Source: Azophilus sp965247035 (GTDB lineage Bacteria; Pseudomonadota; Gammaproteobacteria; Pseudomonadales; Azotimanducaceae). Taken from it: a stretch of 64,000 nt of DNA. The stretch is from NCBI GenBank assembly GCA_965247035.1, contig CBDFGJ010000001.1:310001-374000 (forward strand), written 5' to 3'. This document shows, one piece after another, positions 34,592-43,506 of the stretch (position 1 is its first letter; every line of letters starts with the position of its first letter). A program made the position numbers and the translations under genes. The notes beneath the pieces are model-generated. The model was not told the DNA's origin and did not search any database. It saw only the letters and a program-made list of their open reading frames with translations.

Positions 34592-35907
34592 GCGCCTGCG
34601 TCCTTCGCGAGGGTGAAAAGCTGGAACAGGCGCTGGGGTCGGCGCAATTCAATTGAGGCACCCACTACATCGTCTTCACCGTCATCTGGGTTGCCACTCC
34701 CAAAATCGGTGGAGAAAGCCGGGCCGCCAGTTACATAATCATCAGCCCCAGTAAGTATGCGGCCATCGCGCATGACTAACTTGTCGATAATATCGGCTTC
34801 CTCTTTCTCCTTGCCTATGGCGGCGAATTCCTGTGCGCCACAATGCAGCTGTTTGCTGGTATCGGCACTCTCCTGGAATGCACGACACCCATCGCGGAAC
34901 TTGCCCAAAGCTGTTTTGATATTGTCCCGTCCGCAGAGATCGGCACGCGAAGTCTGTGCTGTGCGTGTACCCAGAGCACCGGCAACCTCACTGAGCAAGT
35001 CGATTGCCCGATCGCGCATCAATTCAAGCTTCAGAGCAGTATCGATCTCTTTCGCGTGCTGCTGGCTGGCGGAATCGCCGCTGGCGCTGGACAACGGCTC
35101 CAAGATACTCCCCTGAATATCAGACATATCTTCGATATCCCCGATATGTTTGAACAGATCCAGCAACCGTTGCCGGCGATTGCCGTCTCCAGATACGCTC
35201 GGGTGGTTATCCGACACCTTCGCATAAAGCCGGTTAAGCACGATCTCTTTCTCGAATGAGTTAGGACTGCAAGGCGAAAGAAGTGGCCAGAGTGTTGCAG
35301 ACTTAGGGTCGGAGGTGATGTCCTCACCGTCGATCCATTTTTTCGACAGCCACGTTTCCAAGTATCGTCCTCTTCCGGCATAGTCACCCTCATAGAGAAA
35401 CGCTGAAGCCAACTCCTCACCGCGTTCGTTTAGCTGAAGATTCCTGAAACTACCCGAATTGCATGTCAGGCCCAGACCGCTATGTTCCGGTAACGCTCGC
35501 GTTGTCGACACCCTATACGGCGTCTGAACGTAATGGCTGCCCTGCCTCAGCTTTTTGTATAGCCAAACCCTGCCCTTCCGATCATGGCGGTAGAACGCCC
35601 GAACGCCCTGAACCCATTGGCAGTCTCTTTTGCCATGATGGTCTCTTTTGCCATGATGGTATTCCAGCTTGCAACCAAGCGCTTCAATCGCATTGGCCAC
35701 CTCGATCGGCGATTTGCCCACCCTGGGGGCGAGGTAGAGACCCGCTACGGCCCAGCTCAACTGCCTTACGAAGCCTACACCCCCAATGCCCGGAACCACC
35801 AGTTCCTGGTAGTGCCGCATGGCATTCCTTAGCCCAAGGCTGAGATCACGGCGGTCACTCAGCACAGTTTCGGGCGCAGGGACGTACCAAACAGCTGTAG
35901 AGCGCAT
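34588..35907 (-). CDS. Unknown first protein of the helicase/TDP1-like operon
   Basis: The protein has 439 residues from ATG 35907 with AGGAGA six bases upstream. I do not recognise the family. It has no signal peptide or membrane helix. The N-terminal region mixes aromatic and basic residues (YKKLRQGSHYVQTPYRV); the C-terminal part is acidic (FGSGNPDDGEDDVVGA). An 18-bp perfect tandem repeat (35623-35658) doubles the peptide HHGKRD. The stop overlaps the start of the TDP1-like gene by four bases, so it is clearly part of the operon. It may be a sensor or specificity subunit. Confidence 0.7.
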   Translation of the reverse strand: MRSTAVWYVPAPETVLSDRRDLSLGLRNAMRHYQELVVPGIGGVGFVRQLSWAVAGLYLAPRVGKSPIEVANAIEALGCKLEYHHGKRDHHGKRDCQWVQGVRAFYRHDRKGRVWLYKKLRQGSHYVQTPYRVSTTRALPEHSGLGLTCNSGSFRNLQLNERGEELASAFLYEGDYAGRGRYLETWLSKKWIDGEDITSDPKSATLWPLLSPCSPNSFEKEIVLNRLYAKVSDNHPSVSGDGNRRQRLLDLFKHIGDIEDMSDIQGSILEPLSSASGDSASQQHAKEIDTALKLELMRDRAIDLLSEVAGALGTRTAQTSRADLCGRDNIKTALGKFRDGCRAFQESADTSKQLHCGAQEFAAIGKEKEEADIIDKLVMRDGRILTGADDYVTGGPAFSTDFGSGNPDDGEDDVVGASIELRRPQRLFQLFTLAKDAGA

Positions 35908-35913
35908 GCTATG

Positions 35914-35919
35914 TCTCCT
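35914..35919 (-). promoter_or_regulatory. Ribosome binding site of the operon
   Basis: AGGAGA on the minus strand, six bases before ATG 35907. It supports that start for the first gene of the three-gene operon. Confidence 0.7.
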
Positions 35920-35933
35920 AGGTCATCCAATGG

Positions 35934-35948
35934 GCTAATTATATTAGC
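35934..35948 (-). promoter_or_regulatory. Promoter -10 inside a perfect palindrome
   Basis: GCTAATTATATTAGC is a perfect inverted repeat (GCTAAT, three bases, ATTAGC). The minus-strand -10 TATAAT (35938-35943) lies within it, about 30 bases before the start codon. No good -35 is visible 17 bases upstream. A dimeric repressor or activator binding here would control the operon. Confidence 0.5.
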
Positions 35949-36244
35949 GCTGAAATCGCATCATGTGGCACCGCTGTCAGCAGCGATTTCGGTGCAGAAA
36001 GGGAGGTTCTTTCTTGACGGAGGCATCGGAGCCCGCAGTGCATGGCGGGCTTCTTCGATCGCTCGGTGTTTTTTGAGGGATGAACCGGGTTCGGGACGCA
36101 ACTGCCCCGCTAATGTCCGCCGTTCGCCGAACAAAAGGCTCTGCAGATTGTAAGCAAGATTCGCAGGGGCACCTTTGTGTGCGCCCGAGAAATGCTTGTT
36201 TGTCGTTACGAAATCCGGCGAAGGCGTTGCCACCGACCGCTCGG
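35949..36244. other. Gap between operon promoter and Sel1 array
   Basis: About 300 bases. The right part (36190-36244) is the usual spacer sequence found after Sel1 genes. The left part (35949-36189) is unrelated to that spacer and shows no convincing gene. It may mark the edge of the inserted operon. Confidence 0.4.
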
Positions 36245-37244
36245 TCAGGGCTGATCCGCCCCGGTCTTGATGGACTGAAACAAGGTGGTGCTGAGTTCCT
36301 GCGCCCGTGCGATCTGGGCGGCGGTCATGAACTTTCGAAGAGCATCCTTGTTGGTGATAGCGCCCCCGTCCCCCTGCGCGGCGGCGAGATTGCACCAAAC
36401 ATAAGCTTGGACATAGTCCTCCGGCACACCCTCGCCGTTGGTGTACATCACGCCGAGGTTGAATTGCGCCGCGGCATAGCCCTGCTCGGCCGCCTTGCGG
36501 AACCAGCGCGCCGCTTCGGCTTTGTCCTCCGGCACGCTCTCGCTGTTGTAGTACATCGTGCCGAGGTTGAATTGCGCGATGGCTTCCTCCTGCTCGGCCG
36601 CCTCGCGGAACCATTGCTGCGCTTCGGATTTGTTCTCCGGTACGCCATTGCCGTAGCGGTACATTGCGCCGAGGCTGCATTGCGCCTTGGCATGCCCCTG
36701 CTTGGCCGCCATACGGTACCAGCGCTCCGCTTCGGCTTTGTCCTCCGGCACGCCCTTGCCGTAGTAGTACATCAAGCCGAGTTTGAACTCCACCTCATAG
36801 CCCTGCTTGGCCGCCATACGGAACCAGCGCACCGCTTCGACTTGGTCCTCCGTTACGCCATCGCCATTGTGGTACATCAAGCCGAGTTTGAATTGCGCCT
36901 CGGCATCGCCCTGCTCGGCGGCGTTGCGGACCTGCGGCGTCGCTTGGGTGTCAGACGTCATGCTTCAACACACCTTCGCCGTTGGCGTACATCACACCGA
37001 AATAGGTTTGCGCCTTGGCATCGCTCTGCTCGGCGAGTGGCGCAAGCTCTCGCCAGGCTGTAAATCGCCTTGGCCGTGAGCGTCCGCGCCCGCTTGGAGA
37101 TCCGCCGTGGCGACCTGCGGCCGGAGAAGAATGAACGGGAACAGCCAAACGAGGGGGCGGTTCAACGCGGCCACCCGACGCAGCTCCCCGCCCCGTTTGG
37201 ATGCGCAGGTGATGGGCTCGTGATGCAATGAAGAAGATGTTCAT
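36245..37244 (-). pseudogene. Sel1-repeat protein gene, unit 1, frameshifted
   Basis: The ancestral start MNIFFIA is at 37244. The frame then shifts in the signal-peptide region: LNRPLVWLFPFILLRPQVATADLQAG is found in another frame, and it shifts again near 36960. The intact part is 36245-36961 (238 codons) with five Sel1-like repeats such as AEAQFKLGLMYHNGDGV and AAAQFNLGVMYTNGEGV. The conserved tail ends SIKTGADQP. Without a joined signal peptide the protein cannot be exported, so the gene is probably dead. Confidence 0.7.
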
Positions 37245-37498
37245 GCTGTCGCGCTCACTCCGAGGCGCAAATCCGAACCGAAGATTGAAGAATACTTCCT
37301 GAGGGGTTGTGGATTGTCAAGTTCGATGGTCGGCGTCCATGCCGTAGGAACTCATAGCGTTGCCGCCAGCGGCCTCTAAACGGCGTCCGCCGCGCAAGGA
37401 AACTGTGACGCTCGCGGTGACGGCAAGCCCATAGGGCCTGTTGGAGATGCTTGTTTGTCGTTACGAAATCCGCGAAGGCGTTGCCACCGACCGCTCAG

Positions 37499-38937
37499 TC
37501 AGGGCTGATCCGCTCCGGTCTTGATGGGCTGAAGCAAGGTGGTGCTGAGTTCTTGCGCTCGTGCGATCTGGGCGTTGGTCATTAACTTTCGAAGAGCAGC
37601 CTTGTTTGTGATAGCACCCCCGTCCCCCTGCACGGCGGCGAGATTGCACCAAGCATAGGCTTGGACATAGTCCTTCGGCACGCCCTCGCCGTTTCTGTAC
37701 ATCATGCAGAGGCTGAATTGCGCGGAGGCGTGGCCCTGCTCGGCCGACTTGCGGAACCAGCGCATCGCCTCGGCGTCGTCCTCCGGCACGCTCTCGCCGG
37801 TGTCGTACATCAAGCCGAGGAGGTTTTGCAGTGCGGCAAGGCTCTGGTCCTGCTCGGCTGCCTTGCGGAACCAGCGCTCCGCCTCGGCGCCATTCTTCGG
37901 CACGCCCTCGTCTGTGTAGTACATCACGCCGAGGTTGAATGCGCACCGGCGTGGCCCTGCTCGGCTGCCTTGCGGTACTAGCGCACCGCCTCGGTGTCGT
38001 CCTCCGGCACGTCCTTGCCGAATTTGTACATCGCGCCGAGTAAGGCTTGCGCCTTGGCATAGCCCTGCTCGGCTGCCTTGCGGAACCAGCGCGCCGCCTC
38101 GGTGTTGTCCTGCGGCACGCCATCGCCTAATGCGTACTTTACGCCGAGGAGTAATTGCGCTTCGGCGTCGCCCTGCTCGGCCGCCTTGCGGTACCAGCGC
38201 ACCGCTTCGGCGTCGTCCTCCGGCACGCCCTCGCCGGATGCGTACGCCAAGCCGAGGTTGTTTTGCGCTGCGGCATCGCCCTGCTCGGCCGCCTTGCGGT
38301 ACCAGCGCACCGCTTCGGCGTCGTCCTCCGGCACGCCCTCGCCGGATGCGTACGCCAAGCCGAGGTTGTTTTGCGCTGCGGCATCGCCCTGCTCGGCTGC
38401 CTTGCGGTACCAGCGCACCGCTTCGGCGTCGTCCTCCGGCGCGCCCTCGCTGTTTCTGTACATTGTGCCGAGGAGGTTTTGCGCCAAGGCAAGGCCCTGC
38501 TCGGCCGCCTTGAGGAACCAGCGCGCCGCCTCGGCGTTGTCCTGCGGCACGCCCTCGCCTAATGCGTACTTTACGCCGAGGAGTAATTGCGCTTCGGCGT
38601 CGCCCTGCTCGGCTGCCTTGCGGAGCCAGCGCACCGCCTCGGCGTCGTCCTCCGGCACGCCCTCGCCTGCGTAGTACATTATGCCGAGCCAGGTTTGCGC
38701 CTCGGCATCACCCTGCTCGGCGAGCGGTGCAAGCTCTCGCAAGGCTGTCGCGAAATCGCCTCGATCGTAAGCTTCCAAGCCCGCTTGGAGATCCGCCGTG
38801 GCGATCTGCGGCCAGAGAAGAATGAACGGGAACAGCCAGACGAGGGGGCGGTTCAACGCGGCCTCCCGACGCAGCCAGCCCGCCGCGTTTTGGATGCGCA
38901 GGCGACGGGCTCGTAATGCGATGAAGAAGATGTTCAT
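37499..38937 (-). pseudogene. Sel1-repeat protein gene, unit 2, nonsense and frameshift
   Basis: Start MNIFFIA is at 38937, followed by a signal peptide (PLVWLFPFILLWPQIATA). Seven repeats (for example AAAQNNLGLAYASGEGV, twice) run to an in-frame TAG at 37978-37980, replacing the Trp codon of the EAVRWYRKA motif. About 45 bases on, one base is missing in the next repeat. The frame then continues from 37927 to the normal end SIKTGADQP-like at 37499 with three more repeats. Two independent lesions show decay, although a 329-residue truncated protein could still be made. Confidence 0.8.
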
Positions 38938-39190
38938 GCTGTCGTGCTCACTCCACCCGAGGCGCAAATCCGAACCGAAGATTGAAGAATACTTCCTGAG
39001 GGGTTGTGGACTGTCAAGTTCGGTGGCCGGCGTCCATGCCGTAGGAACTCATAACGCTGCCGCCAGCGGCCTCTAAACGGCACCCGCCGCGCAAGGAAAC
39101 TGTGACGCTGGTGGACGGCAAGCCCATAGAACCTGTTGGGGGTGCTTGTTTGTCGTTACGAAATCCGGCGCGTTGCCACCGACCGCTCGG

Positions 39191-40840
39191 TCAGGGCTGA
39201 TCCGCCTCGATCTTGATGAACTGAAGCAAGGCGGTGCTGAGTTTTTGCGCCCGTGCGATCTGGGCGTTGGTCATTAACTTTCGAAGAGCGTCCTTGTTTG
39301 TGATAGCGGTCCCGTACCCCTGCGCGGCGGCGAGATTGTACCAAGCATAAGCTTGGACATAGTTCTCCGGCACGCCCTTGCCGTTTTTGTACATCACGCC
39401 GAGATTGTTTTGCGCCGCGGCCTCGCCCTGCTCGGCTGCCCTGCGGTACCAGCGCACCGCCTCGGCGTCGTTCTCCGGCACGCCCTCGCCGAAGTGATAC
39501 ATTATGCCGAGGTTGTATTGCGCCTCGGCAAGGCTCTGCTCGGCTGCCTTGCGGTACCAGCGCGCCGCCTCGGCGTTGTCCTGCGGCACGCCCTTGCCGT
39601 GTGCGTACATTATGCCGAGGTCGTATTGCGCCTCGGCAAGGCCCTGCTCGGCTGCCTTGCGGACCCAGCGCACCGCCTCGGCTTTGTCCTCCGGCACGCC
39701 CTCGCCGAAGTGGTACATTATGCCGAGGTTGTATTGCGCGTCGGCATGGCCCTGCTCGGCTGCCTTGCGGAACCAGCGCACCGCCTCGGCGTCGTCCTCC
39801 GGCACGCCCTTGCCGAAGCGGTATGCTTGGCCAAGGTTGTATTGCGCGTCGGCATGGCCCTGCTCGGCTGCCTTGCGGAACCAGCGCACCGCGTCGGCTT
39901 TGTCCTCCGGCACGCCCTCGCCGAGGCGGTATACATGGCCGAGGTTGTATTGCGCCCAAGCATAGCCCTGCTCGGCCGCCTTGCGGAACCAGCGCACCGC
40001 GTCGGCTTTGTCCTCCGGCACGCCCTCGCCGGTGTCGTACATCAAGCCGAGGATGTGTTGCGCCTTGGCATGGCCCTGCTCGGCCGCCTTGCGGAGCCAG
40101 CGCACCGCCTCGGCGGTGTCCTCCGGCACGCCCTTGCCGAATTTGTACATCACGCCGAGGTTGAATTGCGCCTTGGCAAGGCCCTGCTCGGCTGCCTTGC
40201 GGAACCAGCGCACCGCCTCGGCGTCGTTCTCTGGCACGCCCTCGCCGAGGCGGTATACATGGCCGAGGTTGTATTGCGCCCAAGCATAGCCCTGCTCGGC
40301 CGCCTTGCGGAACCAGCGCACCGCGTCGGCTTTGTCCTCCGGCACGCCCTCGCCGGTGTCGTACATCAAGCCGAGGATGTGTTGCGCCTTGGCATGGCCC
40401 TGCTCGGCCGCCTTGCGGAGCCAGCGCACCGCCTCGGCGGTGTCCTCCGGCACGCCCTTGCCGAATTTGTACATCACGCCGAGGTTGAATTGCGCCTTGG
40501 CAAGGCCCTGCTCGGCTGCCTTGCGGAACCAGCGCACCGCCTCGGCGTCGTTCTCCGGCACGCCCTCGCCGTTTTTGTACATTGTGCCGAGGCGGTTTTG
40601 CGCCTTGGCATCGCCCTGCTCGGCGAGTGGTGCAAGCTCTCGCAAGGCTGTCGCGAAATCGCCTCGGTCGAAAGCTTCCATGCCCGCTTGGAGGTCCGCC
40701 GAGGCGATCTGCGGCCAGAGAAGAATGAACGGGAACAGCCAGCCGAGGGAGCGGTTTAACGCGACCTTCCGACGCAGCCCGCCCGCCGCGTTTTTGATGC
40801 GCAGGCGGCGGGCTCGTAATGCGATGAAGAAGATGTTCAT
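39191..40840 (-). CDS. Secreted Sel1-repeat protein, unit 3
   Basis: About 549 residues from ATG 40840. A basic leader (RARRLRIKNAAGGLRRK) precedes a hydrophobic signal core (SLGWLFPFILLWPQIASA), so export is predicted. Twelve Sel1-like repeats of 36 residues follow, each of the type AKAQFNLGVMYKFGKGVPED. Three of them (108 codons) are present twice in tandem at near DNA identity. Such alpha-alpha solenoids act as protein-binding scaffolds. The conserved tail is AQKLSTALLQFIKIEADQP. Tandem paralogues lie on both sides. Confidence 0.85.
   Translation of the reverse strand: MNIFFIALRARRLRIKNAAGGLRRKVALNRSLGWLFPFILLWPQIASADLQAGMEAFDRGDFATALRELAPLAEQGDAKAQNRLGTMYKNGEGVPENDAEAVRWFRKAAEQGLAKAQFNLGVMYKFGKGVPEDTAEAVRWLRKAAEQGHAKAQHILGLMYDTGEGVPEDKADAVRWFRKAAEQGYAWAQYNLGHVYRLGEGVPENDAEAVRWFRKAAEQGLAKAQFNLGVMYKFGKGVPEDTAEAVRWLRKAAEQGHAKAQHILGLMYDTGEGVPEDKADAVRWFRKAAEQGYAWAQYNLGHVYRLGEGVPEDKADAVRWFRKAAEQGHADAQYNLGQAYRFGKGVPEDDAEAVRWFRKAAEQGHADAQYNLGIMYHFGEGVPEDKAEAVRWVRKAAEQGLAEAQYDLGIMYAHGKGVPQDNAEAARWYRKAAEQSLAEAQYNLGIMYHFGEGVPENDAEAVRWYRRAAEQGEAAAQNNLGVMYKNGKGVPENYVQAYAWYNLAAAQGYGTAITNKDALRKLMTNAQIARAQKLSTALLQFIKIEADQP
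39911..40558 (-). repeat. 324-bp direct duplication inside Sel1 unit 3
   Basis: Bases 39911-40234 and 40235-40558 are near-identical copies, each equal to three 108-bp Sel1 units. The boundary falls at the same point of the repeat in both copies, so the reading frame is kept. This is recent expansion by unequal exchange or slippage. Confidence 0.8.
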
Positions 40841-41099
40841 GCTGTCGTGCTCACTCCACCCGAGGCGCAAATCCGAACCGAAGATTGAAGAATACTTCCT
40901 GAGGGGTTGTGGACTGTCAAGTTCGGTGGCCGGCGTCCATGCCGTAGGAACTCATAACGCTGCCGCCAGCGGCCTCTAAACGGCGTCCGCCGCGCAAGGA
41001 AACTGTGACGCTCGCGGTGACGGCAAGCCCATAGGACCTGTTGGAGATGCTTGTTTGCCGTTGCGAAATCCCGCGAAGGCGTTGCCACCGACCGCTCGG

Positions 41100-41912
41100 T
41101 CAGGGCTGATCCGCCCCGATCTTGATGGACTGAAGCAAGGCGGTGCTGAGTTTTTGCGCCTGTGCGATCTGGGCGTTGGTCATTAACTTTCGAAGAGCGT
41201 CCTTGTTTGTGATAGCGTTCCCGTTCCCCTGCGCGGCGGCGAGATTGTACCAAGCATAAGCTTGGACATAGTTCTCCGGCACGCCCTTGCCGGATTTGTA
41301 CATCACGCCGAGATTGTTTTGCGCCGCGGCATGGCCCTGCTCGGCCGCCTTGCGGAGCCAGCGCACCGCCTCGGCGGCGTCCTCCGGCACGCCCTTGCCG
41401 AATTTGTACATCACGCCGAGGTTGGATTGCGCCTTGGCAAGGCCCTGCTCGGCTGCCTTGCGGGACCAGCGCACCGCCTCGGCGTAGTTCTCCGGCACGC
41501 CCTCGCCGTATGCGTACATCGCGCCGAGGTTGAATTGCGCCGCGGCATAGCCCTGCTCGGCCGCCTTGCGGTACCAGCGCGCCGCCTCGGCGTAGTTCTC
41601 CGGCACGCCCTCGCCGGATTTGTACATCGCGCCGAGGTTGAATTGCGCCGCGGCGTCGTCCTGCTCGGCTGCCTTGCGGTACCAGCGCACCGCTTCGGCT
41701 TTGTCCTCTGGCACGCCCGCGCCGAAGTCGTACATCACGCCGAGGTTGAATTGCGCCTTAGCATCACCCTGCTTGGCGAGTGGCGCAAGCTCTCGCAAGG
41801 CTGTCGCGAAATCGCCTCGGTCGTAAGCGTCCACGCCCGTTTGAAAATCCGCCGTGGCGATCTGCGGCCAGAGAAGAATGAACGGGAACAGCCAGCCGAG
41901 GGGGCGGTTCAA
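41100..41912 (-). CDS. Secreted Sel1-repeat protein, unit 4
   Basis: The protein has 270 residues if it starts at TTG 41912, which has GGGAGG five bases upstream. The usual start MNIFFIA at 41992 exists, but a missing base near 41940 puts it out of frame. The TTG start still gives a signal peptide (PLGWLFPFILLWPQIATA). Five Sel1-like repeats follow (AKAQFNLGVMYDFGAGV, then AAAQFNLGAMYKSGEGV and others). The tail SIKIGADQP is as in the paralogues. It is probably still exported; the start codon remains the main uncertainty. Confidence 0.75.
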   Translation of the reverse strand: MNRPLGWLFPFILLWPQIATADFQTGVDAYDRGDFATALRELAPLAKQGDAKAQFNLGVMYDFGAGVPEDKAEAVRWYRKAAEQDDAAAQFNLGAMYKSGEGVPENYAEAARWYRKAAEQGYAAAQFNLGAMYAYGEGVPENYAEAVRWSRKAAEQGLAKAQSNLGVMYKFGKGVPEDAAEAVRWLRKAAEQGHAAAQNNLGVMYKSGKGVPENYVQAYAWYNLAAAQGNGNAITNKDALRKLMTNAQIAQAQKLSTALLQSIKIGADQP

Positions 41913-42247
41913 CGCGGCCTCCCGACGCAGCCCCGTCGACGTGTTTGGATGCGCAGGCGGCGGGCTCGTAATGCGATGAAGAAGATGTTCATGCTGTCGT
42001 GCTCATTCCATCCGAGGCGCAAATCCGAACCGAGGGTTGAAGAATACTTCCTGAGGGGTTGTGGATTGTCAAGTTCGGTGGCTGGCGTCCATGCCGTAGG
42101 AACTCATAGCGCTGCCGCCAGCGGCCTCTAAACGGCGTCCGCCGCGCAAGGAAACTGTAACGCTCGCGGTGACGGCAAGCCCATAGGACCTGTTGGGGAT
42201 GCTTGTTTGTCGTTACGAAATCCGGCGCGTTGCCACCGACCGCTCGG

Positions 42248-43168
42248 TCAGGGCTGATCCGCCCCGGCCTTGATGGACTGAAGCAAGGTGGTGCTGAGTT
42301 TTTGCGCCTGTGCGATCTGGGCGTTGGTCATTAACTTTCGAAGAATAGCCTTGTTTGTGATAGCGAACTCGTCCCCCTGCGCGGCGGCGAGATTGAACCA
42401 AGCATAGGCTTGGACATAGTTCTCCGGCACGCCCTTGCCGTTGTCGTACGCGAAGCCGAGGCTGTTTTGCGCCTTGGCATGGCCCTGCTCGGCTGCCTTG
42501 CGGAACCAGCGCACCGCCTCGGCGTCGTTCTCCGGCACGCCCTCGCCGTTTTTGTACATCACGCCGAGGTTGTTTTGCGCCTCGGCATGGCCCTGCTCGG
42601 CCGCCTTGCGGAGCCAGCGCACCGCCTCGGCGGCGTTCTCCGGCACGCCCTCGCCTAATGCGTACGACACGCCGAGGCTGGATTGCGCGCCGGGGTTGCC
42701 CTGCTCGGCCGCCTTGCGGAGCCAGCGCACCGCCTCGGCGCCGTCCTCCGGCACGCCATCGCCGAATTCGTACATCAGGCCGAGCAAGGCTTGCGCCTCG
42801 GCGTCGCCCTGCTCAGCTGCCTTGCGGTACCAGCGCACTGCGTCGGCTTTGTCCTGCGGCACGCCCTCGCCGTTGTCGTGCATCGCGCCGAGGCTGAATT
42901 GCGCGTCGGCGTCGCCCTGCTCAGCTGCCTTGCGGAACCAGCGCACCGCTTCGGTGTCGTTCTCCGGCACGCCCTTGCCGTTGTCGTACATCACACCGAG
43001 GGTGTATTGCGCGTTGGCATCGCCCTGCTCGGCGAGTGGCGCAAGCTCTCGCAAGGCTGTTGCGAAATCGCCTTGATCGTAAGCTTCCATGCCCGCTTGG
43101 AGATCCGCCGTGGCGATCTGCGACCAGAGAAGAATGAACGGGAACAGCCAGACGAGGGGGCGGTTCAA
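42248..43168 (-). CDS. Secreted Sel1-repeat protein, unit 5
   Basis: The protein has 306 residues from TTG 43168, with GGGAGG upstream as in unit 4. The MNIFFIA start at 43248 is out of frame here too. The signal peptide is PLVWLFPFILLWSQIATA. Six Sel1-like repeats are present (for example ANAQYTLGVMYDNGKGV and KAQNSLGFAYDNGKGV). The C terminus has the shared SIKAGADQP ending. Repeats differ more from each other than in units 3 and 6, so this unit looks older or less recently homogenised. Confidence 0.75.
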   Translation of the reverse strand: MNRPLVWLFPFILLWSQIATADLQAGMEAYDQGDFATALRELAPLAEQGDANAQYTLGVMYDNGKGVPENDTEAVRWFRKAAEQGDADAQFSLGAMHDNGEGVPQDKADAVRWYRKAAEQGDAEAQALLGLMYEFGDGVPEDGAEAVRWLRKAAEQGNPGAQSSLGVSYALGEGVPENAAEAVRWLRKAAEQGHAEAQNNLGVMYKNGEGVPENDAEAVRWFRKAAEQGHAKAQNSLGFAYDNGKGVPENYVQAYAWFNLAAAQGDEFAITNKAILRKLMTNAQIAQAQKLSTTLLQSIKAGADQP

Positions 43169-43506
43169 CGCGGCCTCCCGACGCAGCCCCGTCGCCGTGT
43201 TTGGATGCGCAGGCGACGGGCTCGTAATGCGATGAAGAAGATGTTCATGCTGTCGTGCTCACTCCACCCGAGGCGCAAATCCGAACCGGAGATTGAAGGA
43301 TACTTCCTGAGGGGTTGTGGACTGTCAAGTTCGATGGCTGGCGTTCATGCCGTAGGAACTCATAGCGCTGCCGCCAGCGGCCTCTATACGGCGTTCGCCG
43401 CGCAAGGAAACTCTAACGCTCGTGGTGACGGCAAGCCCATGTGGCCTGTTGGAGATGCTTGTTTGCCGTTACGAAATCCGCGAAGGCGTTGCCACCGACC
43501 GCTCGG

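Noticed and set aside
29734..35907. Identification of the helicase/TDP1-like operon as DISARM
   Set aside because: DrmA/DrmB (DUF1998) and a methyltransferase are missing, and the phosphodiesterase is TDP1-like and much longer than DrmC.
37978..37980. Read-through (pyrrolysine-like) TAG in Sel1 unit 2
   Set aside because: All paralogues have Trp here and a frameshift follows shortly after, so simple decay explains it.
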